Counted from the stretch's first letter, positions 10,915 to 20,697 are shown. The stretch: 64,000 nucleotides of DNA from an uncultured Lachnospiraceae bacterium (GCA_946546945.1 CAMNOU010000010.1:1-64000), one strand, 5' to 3'. The notes: a model not told the origin generated them from the letters alone. Made by a program: numbers and translations.

Positions 10915-12165
10915 ATGGGAATGACAATTGCCGAAAAAATCATAGCGGCCGCGGCCGGCGTCGATGCGGTGCGTCCGGGTGACATACATACCGTTGAAAT
11001 CGACCGTCTCATGAGCAATGACGGAACGACTCATCTTACCATCGACATGTACAATCAGAAATTAAAAAATCCGCATATTGCGGATGTCAGTAAGCTGGTG
11101 TGGATCGTTGACCACAATGTTCCGGCAGACAGCCCGAAGACAGCTGCTTCGCACAAGAAGATGCGTGACTTCGCAAAAGAGCACGGCATCACCTTTTACG
11201 AAGGAAAGGGCGTCTGTCACCAAATCATGATGGAGAATCATGTCAGGCCCGGAGAGCTGATCTTCGGTGCGGACAGTCATACATGCGCATACGGCGCTCT
11301 CGGAGCGTTCGGTACCGGTGTTGGCTGTACAGACTACCTGTATGCCATGGTGACCGGCCAGTCCTGGGTTCTGGTTCCGGAGACGATCCGGTTCAATCTG
11401 ACCGGGAAGCTTCCCAAAGGAGTGTATGCCCGGGATCTGATCCTGACCATTATCGGCCGCATCGGAGCCAACGGAGCGAACTACAAGGCGATGGAGTTTG
11501 GCGGAGAGGGACTGAAGACCCTGACGATGAGCGACCGTATCGCCATCTGCAATCTCTGTGTGGAGGCCGGCGCAAAAACGGCACTGATGGAAGTCGACGA
11601 TGTCGCGCTTGCCTATTTAAAGGAGCGGGGCAGAGAGCCGAAGCATATTTTTGCGAGTGATCCAGACGCCGTATACGCAGAGGAATATGAAGTAGATTTA
11701 AGTACGCTGACTCCGATCGTTGCAAAACCGCATTTTGTGGACAATATTGTGAACGCGAGAGAATGCGCAGGGACAAAAATCGACGAAGCGTTTCTGGGAT
11801 CCTGCAATAACGGACGGCTGGAAGACCTCCGTGTGGGAGCAGAGATCCTGAAGGGGAAAAAAGTCCACCCGCTGGTACGCTTCCTTGTCGTCCCGGCCAG
11901 TCAGGAAATCTATCAGAAGGCCATGGAAGAGGGGCTGCTGAAAATCTTCATGGATGCCGGCGCGATCGTCATGAACCCGAACTGCAGTGTCTGCTGGGGA
12001 AGCTGTCAGGGTGTAATCGGAGAGGGCGAGACCCTGATCAGCACAGGAACCAGAAACTTTAAAGGACGTGCCGGACATGCGGATTCCTTTGTGTATCTGG
12101 CATCGGCGGCAACCGTCACGGCCTCTGCCGTCAAAGGAGAGATCGTGACAGCGGATCAGCTGTAA
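10915..12165 (+). CDS. leuC: 3-isopropylmalate dehydratase-type large subunit (first copy)
   Basis: [4Fe-4S] catalytic subunit of the aconitase superfamily (416 residues, short two-subunit form). The three cluster-ligand cysteines are visible as C297 in [11 protein letters not shown] and C357/C360 in NCSVCWGSC. Most IPMI enzymes have SCTNGR, so SCNN is a variant. Substrate and base motifs such as VDHNVP, GVCHQIM and GADSHTC are present. The ATG follows AAAGGAGG; a longer in-frame reading overlapping leuD lacks a ribosome site. It could be isopropylmalate isomerase or a related hydro-lyase (citramalate, homoaconitate or dimethylmalate type). Confidence 0.88.
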   Translation: MGMTIAEKIIAAAAGVDAVRPGDIHTVEIDRLMSNDGTTHLTIDMYNQKLKNPHIADVSKLVWIVDHNVPADSPKTAASHKKMRDFAKEHGITFYEGKGVCHQIMMENHVRPGELIFGADSHTCAYGALGAFGTGVGCTDYLYAMVTGQSWVLVPETIRFNLTGKLPKGVYARDLILTIIGRIGANGANYKAMEFGGEGLKTLTMSDRIAICNLCVEAGAKTALMEVDDVALAYLKERGREPKHIFASDPDAVYAEEYEVDLSTLTPIVAKPHFVDNIVNARECAGTKIDEAFLGSCNNGRLEDLRVGAEILKGKKVHPLVRFLVVPASQEIYQKAMEEGLLKIFMDAGAIVMNPNCSVCWGSCQGVIGEGETLISTGTRNFKGRAGHADSFVYLASAATVTASAVKGEIVTADQL

Positions 12166-12176
12166 GGAGGAGAAGA

Positions 12177-12668
12177 ATGGAACGATTTACCGGAAGAGTC
12201 TGGGTACTGGGCGATGATATCGACACCGATATCATCATGCCGACCGAGTATCTGGCCTTAAAAACAGTAGAAGACATGAAACCTTATGCATTTTCTCCCC
12301 TGCGTCCAGAACTGGCCGCGCAGATGCGGCCGGGAGATATCATTGTGGCAGGGAAAAATTTTGGCTGCGGATCATCCAGGGAGCAGGCCCCCGAAGTCAT
12401 CAAGGCACTCGGGATCCGCTGTGTGATCGCGAAATCCTTTGCCCGGATTTTCTTCCGCAACTCCATTAACAACGGGCTGCTGCTGATCGAGAACGACGGC
12501 CTGCAGGCGGATGTGAAGGAAGGCGATGAGATCACAGTGACGGTAAACGAGCATATCTCGCTCGGGGATAAGATGTACCCGGTCACATCTCTGCCGGACA
12601 ATCTGGTCGAGATCATCTCCGCCGGCGGTCTGGTGAAGGCAATGCGGCACCGGAACGGCCTGGAGTAG
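12177..12668 (+). CDS. leuD: 3-isopropylmalate dehydratase-type small subunit (second copy)
   Basis: Second small subunit, 163 residues, clearly homologous to the copy about 1.7 kb upstream. It has [14 protein letters not shown] and DIDTDIIMP, but its substrate loop is TEYLALK, starting at Tyr25. ATG follows AAGGAGGAG, 11 bases after the first large subunit. The duplicated order small-large-small-large suggests a tandem duplication of a pair, although the two pairs have diverged well beyond a recent copy. Substrate is uncertain. Confidence 0.9.
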   Translation: MERFTGRVWVLGDDIDTDIIMPTEYLALKTVEDMKPYAFSPLRPELAAQMRPGDIIVAGKNFGCGSSREQAPEVIKALGIRCVIAKSFARIFFRNSINNGLLLIENDGLQADVKEGDEITVTVNEHISLGDKMYPVTSLPDNLVEIISAGGLVKAMRHRNGLE

Positions 12669-12700
12669 GGAAGAGTTTGTGCAGGAAGGAGGACGCGTAA

Positions 12701-13942
12701 ATGGGCGCTTCTATGATTGAAAAAATCATACGCAATCATGTCGGGCGGGATGTGAGGCCCGGCGATATTGTGACGGTCGGCGTGGACCGTGTGATGATAC
12801 ATGATATTTTTATCCCCTTCGTGGCGGATAAGTTTGAAGAAATGGGATTCAGCAGGATCTGGGACCCGGATAAAGCGGTCCTGATCTATGACCATCTTGT
12901 GCCGGCCAGCCAGGTGGATGACACCAGGCATTTTCGGATCGGCAATGCCTTTGCGGAAAAATACGGCATGAAGAATGTTCACCGTTCCGACGGAATCTGT
13001 CATCAGCTGATGACAGAAGCCGGGTATGTGAAGCCCGGCGATGTCGTATTCGGGACAGACAGCCACACGACGACGTACGGATGTGTGGGCGCATTTTCCT
13101 CAGGAATCGGATATACAGAGATGGCAAGCATCCTGGGTACCGGGGAACTCTGGATCCGTGTGCCGGAAACGATCAAAGTGACGGTCACCGGAGATCTGCC
13201 GGCGAATGTCACCTCCAAGGATGTCATTTTAAGATTGATCGGAGACCTCGGCGCGGACGGAGCTACGTACATGGCGCTGGAATTTCACGGAGATACAATT
13301 GAAAAAATGTCCGTGGCAAGCCGCATGACCATGTCGAATATGGCCGTTGAGGCAGGCGCGAAATGTGCGCTCTTTGCACCGGATGAAAAAACAGCGGAGT
13401 ATTGCGGGATCACTCTTTCTGAGGAACAGAAAAGTCTGAAGGCAGATCCGGATGCTTCCTATGTGCGGGAAATCGTATACCGTGCGGAGGAGTTTGTCCC
13501 TGTTATGGCCTGCCCGTCACAGGTGGATCTGATCCGGCCGGTATCCGAACTGGAGGGAACAGAGATCGATCAGGTATTCATCGGGTCCTGTACCAACGGA
13601 CGTCTGGAGGACCTCATGGCTGCGGCTGACATTCTGAAAGGGAAAAAGGTCGCGCCGTTCGTAAAGCTGATCGTGACACCGGCCAGCCGCAGGATTTATG
13701 AGGAGGCCATGGAAAACGGTACTCTCTCCATACTGGCAGAGGCGGGAGCCATCATTACTCATCCGGGATGCGGACTGTGCTGCGGCCGCACCGGAGGAAT
13801 TCTGACAGACAAAGAGCGCGTCGTCGCGACCAACAACCGGAATTTCCTGGGGCGCATGGGGACATCGAAGGTGGAAATCTATCTTGCTTCCCCGAAGACA
13901 GCAGCCGCGTGTGCCGCAGCAGGGAAGATCGTATCCCTGTAA
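12701..13942 (+). CDS. leuC: 3-isopropylmalate dehydratase-type large subunit (second copy)
   Basis: Second aconitase-superfamily large subunit, 413 residues. The cluster cysteines fall at the same positions as in the first copy: C297 in GSCTNGRLEDL, and C357 and C360 in GCGLCCGRTGG, with an extra C361. This copy keeps the standard SCTNGR and PGCGLC motifs, so it is the better candidate for true LeuC. GICHQLM and GTDSHTTTYG are present. AAGGAGG lies upstream of the ATG. thrC follows after 39 bases. No leuA or leuB lies in the window to settle the pathway. Confidence 0.88.
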   Translation: MGASMIEKIIRNHVGRDVRPGDIVTVGVDRVMIHDIFIPFVADKFEEMGFSRIWDPDKAVLIYDHLVPASQVDDTRHFRIGNAFAEKYGMKNVHRSDGICHQLMTEAGYVKPGDVVFGTDSHTTTYGCVGAFSSGIGYTEMASILGTGELWIRVPETIKVTVTGDLPANVTSKDVILRLIGDLGADGATYMALEFHGDTIEKMSVASRMTMSNMAVEAGAKCALFAPDEKTAEYCGITLSEEQKSLKADPDASYVREIVYRAEEFVPVMACPSQVDLIRPVSELEGTEIDQVFIGSCTNGRLEDLMAAADILKGKKVAPFVKLIVTPASRRIYEEAMENGTLSILAEAGAIITHPGCGLCCGRTGGILTDKERVVATNNRNFLGRMGTSKVEIYLASPKTAAACAAAGKIVSL

Positions 13943-13981
13943 GAAGAAACACAGAAACGTATTATACGAGGAGGTCCTGAT

Positions 13982-15475
13982 ATGGATATTTTCTATACAA
14001 ACACCCGTGATGCGTCCGAGCAGGTGACGGCATCACAGGCCATTTTAAACGGCCTTGCAAAAAACGGAGGCCTGTATGTGCCGACGGTCATCCCGAAGCT
14101 GGATATTCCGATGGAAGAGCTGTCGCAGATGACTTATCAGGAGACAGCTTATGCCGTCATGAGCCGCTTTCTGACTGATTTTACGGAAGAAGAGTTAAAG
14201 AACTGCATCCGGAACGCCTATGATTCCAAGTTTGATACAAAGGAAATCGCTCCGCTGGTCTATGCGGATGGCGCATATTATCTGGAGCTGTTCCACGGAG
14301 CGACGATTGCCTTTAAGGATATGGCACTGTCGATCCTGCCGCATCTTCTGATTACCTCAGCCAGAAAGAATCATGTCAAAAATGATATTGTCATCCTGAC
14401 TGCCACTTCCGGAGATACCGGAAAAGCGGCCATGGCAGGATTTGCGGATGTGGAAGGAACAAAAATCATTGTGTTCTATCCGAAGGACGGGGTGAGCCCG
14501 GTTCAGGAAAAGCAGATGCTGACACAGAAGGGGAAAAACACGTATGTGGTCGGAATCAGGGGGAATTTTGATGAAGCCCAGACCGGCGTCAAAAAGATGT
14601 TTTCCGATCCGCAGATGAATGCGCAGATCAATGGCGCGGGCTATCAGTTCTCTTCCGCGAATTCCATCAATATCGGTCGTCTGGTACCGCAGATCGTTTA
14701 TTATGTCTATGCCTATGCAAAGCTGTTTGCGAATCAGAAAATCGAAAAGGATGAGAAAATCAATGTCGTCGTACCGACCGGCAACTTCGGCAACATTCTG
14801 GCTGCATATTACGCAAAGAATATGGGGCTTCCCATTGACCGCCTGATCTGCGCGTCCAATGAGAATAAGGTTCTGTTTGATTTCTTCCGGACCGGTGAAT
14901 ACAACCGCAACAGAGAATTCATTCTGACCTCTTCGCCCTCGATGGATATTCTGATCTCAAGCAACCTGGAGCGTCTGATCTACCGCATTGCGGGAAACAA
15001 TGCAAAAGACAATCTGGCCCTGATGCAGGAGCTTTCCGGGGAGGGGAAATATACGATCACCCCGGACATGAAGAAACAGCTGGATACTTTCTACGGCAAT
15101 TATTCCAGTGAGCAGGAGACAGCTGAAACGATCCGTACCCTCTATGAGAATACAGGATATGTGATTGATACCCATACGGCAGTGGCTGCAGGCGTATACA
15201 GAAAATATGCGGCGGAGACGAACGATACGAAGAAGACAGTGATTGCTTCTACAGCCAGTCCGTTCAAGTTTGCCAGAAGCGTCATGGAAGCAATCGATCC
15301 GAAATATCAGGATTCTTCGGATTTCGACCTGATCGACAAGCTGTCTGAAATCGCAAATGTGAAGATCCCGCAGGCAATTGAGGATATCCGGAGCGCGCCG
15401 GTCCTGCATCATACCGTGTGTGAGGTGGATGAAATGCCGGCCGTTGTGAAAAACATTCTGAAGATAGGAGAGTAA
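13982..15475 (+). CDS. thrC: Threonine synthase
   Basis: PLP enzyme converting O-phosphohomoserine to threonine. The 497 residues correspond to the longer (E. coli/yeast-like) class. The PLP lysine lies in HGATIAFKDMALS (about residue 112), the phosphate/substrate stretch is TATSGDTGKAAM, and the PLP phosphate-binding part is VVPTGNFGNILAAYYAKN. It starts at ATG after GAGGAGG. Location after the leu-type pairs joins threonine and branched-chain synthesis in one transcript, since threonine is the isoleucine precursor. Confidence 0.96.
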   Translation: MDIFYTNTRDASEQVTASQAILNGLAKNGGLYVPTVIPKLDIPMEELSQMTYQETAYAVMSRFLTDFTEEELKNCIRNAYDSKFDTKEIAPLVYADGAYYLELFHGATIAFKDMALSILPHLLITSARKNHVKNDIVILTATSGDTGKAAMAGFADVEGTKIIVFYPKDGVSPVQEKQMLTQKGKNTYVVGIRGNFDEAQTGVKKMFSDPQMNAQINGAGYQFSSANSINIGRLVPQIVYYVYAYAKLFANQKIEKDEKINVVVPTGNFGNILAAYYAKNMGLPIDRLICASNENKVLFDFFRTGEYNRNREFILTSSPSMDILISSNLERLIYRIAGNNAKDNLALMQELSGEGKYTITPDMKKQLDTFYGNYSSEQETAETIRTLYENTGYVIDTHTAVAAGVYRKYAAETNDTKKTVIASTASPFKFARSVMEAIDPKYQDSSDFDLIDKLSEIANVKIPQAIEDIRSAPVLHHTVCEVDEMPAVVKNILKIGE

Positions 15476-15478
15476 GAG

Positions 15479-15853
15479 ATGAGCTTTCTGCTGACATCAC
15501 TGAACCTGAATGATCTGGGCATCATGACTATTTTTGATTTTATCATACTGGTGTACGGAGCATATTCGATTTATACCGCACAGCAGATGAAAAAGACCGG
15601 CAATCCTCCCATCTGGCTCATTCCCCAGCAGGATGTACACCGCATTCAGAAACCGGCACAGTTCTGTGAGGAGATGAGGCCGAAGACCTTTCTTTTCGGG
15701 CTGGTCTGCGTGTTATACGGGATGTATGGGCTGATCGAATCATTTTATATAAAAAATGACTTCGCGGAAGCCGCGGGCGTTACGGTTTTTGTAGTCTTTA
15801 TGGTATGGTTTATCATCACTTTGCAAAATGCCAAAAGGAAATATATGAAATAA
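15479..15853 (+). CDS. small membrane protein of unknown function
   Basis: A 124-residue protein with three hydrophobic segments (about residues 13-33, 64-84 and 94-114) and a basic C-terminus. I do not recognise a family. It begins 3 bases after thrC and ends 1 base before the response regulator gene, so it is translated between an amino-acid enzyme and a signalling gene. It may belong to the following two-component module, but there is no direct evidence. Confidence 0.7.
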   Translation: MSFLLTSLNLNDLGIMTIFDFIILVYGAYSIYTAQQMKKTGNPPIWLIPQQDVHRIQKPAQFCEEMRPKTFLFGLVCVLYGMYGLIESFYIKNDFAEAAGVTVFVVFMVWFIITLQNAKRKYMK

Positions 15854-15854
15854 G

Positions 15855-17438
15855 ATGATGTATCGAATACTTTTATTAGACGATGAAGAAATTGTGATCA
15901 GGGGCATACAGAAAGTTTTCCGGCTTCAGGAATACGGATTTGAAGTTGCCGGAACATTTCAGAATCCGCTGAAAGCGCTGGAATCCTTACAGGAACTGAA
16001 TCCGGATCTGATCATCACCGATGTAAAAATGCCGCAGATGGATGGGCTGGAGTTTGCCAGAGAAGCAAAAAAAGTCCTTCCGGACGCGGAAATCGTCATT
16101 CTGTCCGGCCATGATGATTTTTCTTATGCACAGGCAGCTGTCAAGATCGGAGTCAGCGATTATCTGCTGAAGCCGATCAAGAAGGATGATTTTATATCAA
16201 TGCTGTGCCGCATGCGGGAAAAGATCGAGCAGAAACAGACGCATATTACGCATTATAATCAGCTGCAGGAACTGGTCAAAAACAGTTATATGGAGCTGAA
16301 GAACCGTTTCTTCCTGGCCCTGACGGAAGATGATGAATACGACGAAGCCCTGCACGGCATGTTAAAAAAGCATGAGCAGTACGAATTCTCAGACGAACCG
16401 TTTATGCTGATCATCATCGGAACAGACCGGATCCCGACTTCCGGTGATTACATGTCGGAGCTGGGCAAGCTGACACAGGAGCTTGAGACGACCCTTATTG
16501 ATTTCGGAAAGGTCGAAGACTTCTGGTCAGATGAGAATCTGTATTTTATCCTGTATGACTTGAATCCACAGCTTCAGGAAGAGGTCATGGATACGGTGTA
16601 CGCGCTGATCGAGGCAAAAAAGAGTGAGGGATTTCTTCTGACAGCTGCATTCAGTCAGATCCGGAACGGCATCCGGGAACTTTTCCACGCGAGGAATGAC
16701 TGCATCCGTCAGATTTTCCTGAAAGGGGCTAATATTGACGCAGATTCAGAGGCGAATCCAGGAAACAGCAGGGAGCTGAACCTCACCATTCCTTATACGG
16801 GAATCGAGAATCTGTTTCATGCGATTTCTCTGAATGACCGCAGCGGGATTGATGAGATTATTCAGCAGATCTATGAGAACCCGGGAAGCAACACCCATAT
16901 TTTATACAGGGATTATTTTTCGAGCATCACATTCCTGATCCTGCTTCGCATTTACCAGATGCAGAATAAATACGAGGCAGCAGATGAGATTGCAAAGCAG
17001 GAGCTTCTGGATCTTAAGAATTTAAGAAAAGAGTATCCGACCGTCGACGATCAGAAAAAACTCGTGTCGGAGACTTCTGTCAAGCTTGCCGATGTGATCG
17101 CGGGGCAGAAGGTAGCGGCGCCCTCCAAAATTATACAGACGGCGCTGGGATATATCAATGAGCACTTCGGAGACAATATCTCGCTTCAGGATGTTGCGGA
17201 CAACATCAGCATCAGCAAGAATTATCTCTGCGATCTGTTCAAAAAGGAGATCGGTGTCACATTTATTAACTATGTGACCAATCTGCGGATAGAAAAAGCG
17301 AAGGAGTACCTCGCAAATACAGATATGAAGATGTACGAGGTATCCTACGCCGTAGGGTATAATGATTATGCCTATTTTTCCCAGATTTTTAAAAAACATA
17401 CCGGAATCACGCTGAGCGCGTACAGAAAGACACTATAG
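15855..17438 (+). CDS. YesN-type response regulator (receiver + AraC HTH)
   Basis: DNA-binding response regulator of 527 residues. The N-terminal receiver has D9/D10, the phosphoacceptor D56 in ITDVKMP, S84 in ILSGHDDF and K106 in LLKPIKK. A long middle region (about 130-400) is a ligand-independent linker typical of the YesN class. The C-terminal ~100 residues form a double helix-turn-helix of AraC type, ending YNDYAYFSQIFKKHTG followed by LSAYRK. It is the likely partner of the sensor kinase encoded convergently downstream; the two genes share a 6-base overlap at their stops. Such pairs usually control nearby sugar or solute uptake genes. Confidence 0.93.
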   Translation: MMYRILLLDDEEIVIRGIQKVFRLQEYGFEVAGTFQNPLKALESLQELNPDLIITDVKMPQMDGLEFAREAKKVLPDAEIVILSGHDDFSYAQAAVKIGVSDYLLKPIKKDDFISMLCRMREKIEQKQTHITHYNQLQELVKNSYMELKNRFFLALTEDDEYDEALHGMLKKHEQYEFSDEPFMLIIIGTDRIPTSGDYMSELGKLTQELETTLIDFGKVEDFWSDENLYFILYDLNPQLQEEVMDTVYALIEAKKSEGFLLTAAFSQIRNGIRELFHARNDCIRQIFLKGANIDADSEANPGNSRELNLTIPYTGIENLFHAISLNDRSGIDEIIQQIYENPGSNTHILYRDYFSSITFLILLRIYQMQNKYEAADEIAKQELLDLKNLRKEYPTVDDQKKLVSETSVKLADVIAGQKVAAPSKIIQTALGYINEHFGDNISLQDVADNISISKNYLCDLFKKEIGVTFINYVTNLRIEKAKEYLANTDMKMYEVSYAVGYNDYAYFSQIFKKHTGITLSAYRKTL

Positions 17439-19259
17439 CGTTTCTTTTACGGGCAGTGTGATCTGGCAGATGGTCTGAGTGCCGGTTTTGGAGTAGCTCA
17501 GACCATATTTGTCTCCGCAGTAGATTTTGATGCGGCGGTGAATGTTCTGTACGCCGTATCCGTCCGGTTTGAAATTGAGGATATCGCTGTCAGCCGGATC
17601 GAATACCAGCAGGCTGTCCATTTTTTCAAGATCGATGTCACTGCCGTCATTGATGACATAGAGAAACAGATCTTCTTTGACGGTGACGCGGATCATCAGC
17701 AGTCCGCCGTTTTCCAGCTTGCTGATGCCGTGCTTGAGCGCATTTTCAACCACCGGCTGCAGGATGAAGCGGGGGATATAAAGCTTCGGAATGGGATCCG
17801 GGATGTCGAAGTCATAGGACAGCCGGTCAGCGTATCGGAACTTCTGCAGTACCAGATAGCTTTGAATATACTGGATCTCCTGATCCATCTCCACGAAGGA
17901 ACTGTTGTTTTTCATCAGGCTCAGACGGAAGGTGTCGGACAGGGCGGTGATCATCTCACTGATTTCATCCTGGCCGTTCGCCAGAGCGATCCAGTTGATG
18001 GAGTCCAGCGTATTGTACAGGAAATGCGGATTGATCTGACTTTGCAGCAGCGCAAGCTCAGCATCCTTCTTTTCCAGATTTTTGACATAGATCTCCTGAA
18101 TCAGGCGGTTCATACGGTCCTCCAGCTGATCGTAGGACCGGTACATCCGGCCGATCTCATCGGTCCGGTTCTGGTAGCGGACGATCTTTCTGGGATCCGT
18201 CTGGCTGTCGGAACCGTGATAAGAATCCATCCGCTTTGAAAGAGCGATAATGGGACGCGCCATGATATTCGCGCTGGTCCTGGAGATAATGAACAGCGCA
18301 AACAGGATCGCAGTCACCAGGACGAAGAGGGTAGAGGTCATAATCGCCGCGTTGCTGTTCACTTCTTTGTACGGTGTCACCATGAAGATCTGCCAGTCGC
18401 CGTCATGGATGCCGGCCGAGGAGATGACGTATTGTTCTCCCTTATATTCAAGGACCTGGTCCGTCTGCGGAAAACCGGTAGCTTCCAGCACGCTGCTGTA
18501 GTCGACCAGTCTGGAATTCGACATGATCAGTTCACTGTCTTCATTAAAAACAAATACATTGGTCGTCCGTCCCCAGGAGATGTTGTGCCAGAGCTGTTCC
18601 AGATACTCATCATCCAGATAGATCATCAGATATCCGAGCACGGAGCGGTAGTCGGTCATATCCGTGATCGGGCGGGCCAGCATCAGAGTGTTGATCTGCC
18701 GCGGGATCTCATTGTTCTTCTGGGATTCGTAAATCGTTTTTTCCAGACGGGCGTAAGGGAACCAGGCATAGGACATATTCGGATCCGAAAGCCGCTCAAA
18801 CCACCATTTCTGAATGATATTCTGATAAGCCGACCGGTCACTGTAGGCATTTTCCGTGGAATATACGGTGCGCTGCGGCGTCATCAGGACAAGGCTGTCA
18901 ATATAATCGCGGTTAATGATCAGACTGTTTACATAATAAGCTGCCTCTGAGTCTGCGGGGTAGGAATCCGTATCATTTGCCTGAAGCAGATAATCCTGAA
19001 CGGCAGGATTGTAAAGCAGTTCCCGGGACAGATTTTCCGTGTCTCCCAGAATGGACTCCAGCTGAGCGGCTGTCTTTGCGAGGGCGGTGGCCTGCGACTG
19101 GCTCACGGTGTCCTTTGAACTGAGTGAAATAATGCTAAATGCTGCAATGCTTACTCCCGCTATGACCGGTATGGCGATCAGCAGGAATGAAAGAAAAAGC
19201 CGCCGCGAAAAACTGGCGGATTCTGATAAGCGAAAGTATTTTTTAAATGGTCTGTTCAT
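17433..19259 (-). CDS. YesM-type sensor histidine kinase
   Basis: Membrane histidine kinase of 608 residues. TM1 is at about 21-45, an extracellular sensor region at 46-304 (dCache-like in size), TM2 at 305-326, then a HAMP-like linker. The His_kinase domain has H412 in QSQINPHFLYNTLDSI and an HATPase domain with YGVQNIHRRI near the C-terminus. This INPHFLYN kinase class pairs with AraC-type regulators. The start ATG has only a weak GGAA ribosome site. It is transcribed away from a solute-binding lipoprotein gene and towards the response regulator. The sensed compound is unknown. Confidence 0.93.
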   Translation of the reverse strand: MNRPFKKYFRLSESASFSRRLFLSFLLIAIPVIAGVSIAAFSIISLSSKDTVSQSQATALAKTAAQLESILGDTENLSRELLYNPAVQDYLLQANDTDSYPADSEAAYYVNSLIINRDYIDSLVLMTPQRTVYSTENAYSDRSAYQNIIQKWWFERLSDPNMSYAWFPYARLEKTIYESQKNNEIPRQINTLMLARPITDMTDYRSVLGYLMIYLDDEYLEQLWHNISWGRTTNVFVFNEDSELIMSNSRLVDYSSVLEATGFPQTDQVLEYKGEQYVISSAGIHDGDWQIFMVTPYKEVNSNAAIMTSTLFVLVTAILFALFIISRTSANIMARPIIALSKRMDSYHGSDSQTDPRKIVRYQNRTDEIGRMYRSYDQLEDRMNRLIQEIYVKNLEKKDAELALLQSQINPHFLYNTLDSINWIALANGQDEISEMITALSDTFRLSLMKNNSSFVEMDQEIQYIQSYLVLQKFRYADRLSYDFDIPDPIPKLYIPRFILQPVVENALKHGISKLENGGLLMIRVTVKEDLFLYVINDGSDIDLEKMDSLLVFDPADSDILNFKPDGYGVQNIHRRIKIYCGDKYGLSYSKTGTQTICQITLPVKETL

Positions 19260-19265
19260 ATTTCC

Positions 19266-19296
19266 ATTTTACAATAGTTCATTATTTTTGTAAAAT
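19266..19296. promoter_or_regulatory. symmetric divergent promoter/operator between the kinase and solute-binding genes
   Basis: An 8-bp inverted repeat, ATTTTACA ... TGTAAAAT, surrounds a 15-base centre. On the + strand it reads as TTTACA-17-TAAAAT, a good promoter for the solute-binding protein. On the - strand the same dyad gives an identical TTTACA-17-TAAAAT towards the kinase, though that start would fall almost at the kinase ATG. It could therefore be a promoter plus operator rather than two promoters. Confidence 0.55.
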
Positions 19297-19360
19297 ATAA
19301 CCTGAAGAAAACTCAGTAAGGAAATAAGCTGTCAAATGTGTATCCGAAGGAATCAATATA

Positions 19361-20662
19361 ATGAAAAAAACAGTTAAAAAAAGAATCTGTATACTGGCTG
19401 CAGTACTGCTTGTCATTGCTCTTTTCTCAGGGGGGTGTGCCGGCGAAGACCGCCGGCAGATGGTATCTGCGCCGGAGGAAGAGACACAGCTTGAGGTCTG
19501 GATCTGCTATGACCGCAATGTCGCAGGCTCTTACTATGTATTTCTGTGGGATGCGCTTGCGGAGGAATACGGATACCGGATCGATATCCGCAACTATTCC
19601 CAGAGGGAGATCAGAGATAAACTTCGCATGGCGATGGCGTGCAATGAATTGCCGGACATCTTTTATGTGCCGGGAGATTCCTTTTCGGAGCTGCTGTTTG
19701 AAGCGGGCGCATGCCTTCCGCTGCAGCGGTATCTGCTGAACACGGATTTCAGAGAATCTTATATCCAGCCCTCTGCTGACGGCAATAACTATGTTATCCC
19801 CTGTGTCCCCCGAAGCTATGGTGTGGTCTATTATGACAGGACACTGATGGAGAAAATGAATCTTGAAATTCCAGGGACACTGGATGAACTGACTGAACTT
19901 GTGACGAAGGTCAATGCCTATAACAGTGAAAATAATACGGACTACAGCGCGATCGAACTCGGGGAGAAGGACGACTCCATGGGGGGCCTTCTGTACTGCA
20001 TGCTGGCACAGAGCCTGGATCCCGCGGGATACCGGGCCTTCACAGAGAACCCTGCTGATTTTTCCGGCCCGGCCTTTTCAGAGGCGGCAGAGTATCTGAA
20101 CAGGCTGATCCGGATGCATGCTTTCCCGGACAATTTCCTGGAGATAGGAGAACCGGAGGCTGTGCAGAATTTTGTCAGTCATAAAGCAGTGATGATGGTA
20201 CATCAGTCTTCTCTGGCAGATCATCTGATCCAGAACATGGGGCGCGACCGTTTCCTGACCGGCTGGTTTCCTTCCGGCAGTGACAGCAGGTGTCTGCTCG
20301 ACATGAATGATAGCTTTGTGCCCGGACTTGCTGTCAGCACGAGGAGCGAACATAAAAAGGAGGCGGCATCCCTCTGCGTGGAATTCGCGGAACGGGTAAA
20401 CCGGATCAATGTCGAACAGAACGGGGAGCCGAATATTACAAATGAAAATATAAGCTGCGAACATGAAGCGGTAGAAAATATTCAGGCGATACTCCGGATG
20501 ACGGAGAGCGCGGATCAGACCGATCCGTATCTCTATACGCGTATCCTTCCCGACAGACAGGATACCTGGAGGAACATCACCAAACAATTCATGGCGGGCA
20601 CTCTGACGGCAGAGGAGTACATGGAGCAGAGCAGCGGGCTGTTCTCTTCGACAGGGAAATAA
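19361..20662 (+). CDS. extracellular solute-binding lipoprotein (family 1), no permease genes adjacent
   Basis: Periplasmic-binding-like lipoprotein of 433 residues. A basic N-terminus and hydrophobic stretch lead to the lipobox FSGGC, with C26 as the lipidated cysteine. The mature part resembles ABC sugar-binding proteins: TQLEVWICYDRN at the start of the first lobe, LPDIFYVPGD in the hinge area and PRSYGVVYYDRTLMEKM, a typical family 1 stretch. No ABC permease or ATPase of the carbohydrate class is adjacent. Because it is divergent from the YesM-type kinase, I infer that it may deliver a ligand to the kinase or be a target of the regulator. Its ligand is unknown. Confidence 0.85.
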   Translation: MKKTVKKRICILAAVLLVIALFSGGCAGEDRRQMVSAPEEETQLEVWICYDRNVAGSYYVFLWDALAEEYGYRIDIRNYSQREIRDKLRMAMACNELPDIFYVPGDSFSELLFEAGACLPLQRYLLNTDFRESYIQPSADGNNYVIPCVPRSYGVVYYDRTLMEKMNLEIPGTLDELTELVTKVNAYNSENNTDYSAIELGEKDDSMGGLLYCMLAQSLDPAGYRAFTENPADFSGPAFSEAAEYLNRLIRMHAFPDNFLEIGEPEAVQNFVSHKAVMMVHQSSLADHLIQNMGRDRFLTGWFPSGSDSRCLLDMNDSFVPGLAVSTRSEHKKEAASLCVEFAERVNRINVEQNGEPNITNENISCEHEAVENIQAILRMTESADQTDPYLYTRILPDRQDTWRNITKQFMAGTLTAEEYMEQSSGLFSSTGK

Positions 20663-20697
20663 ATGGCTGTTTTCTATGTAAATTGCATAATAATCTG

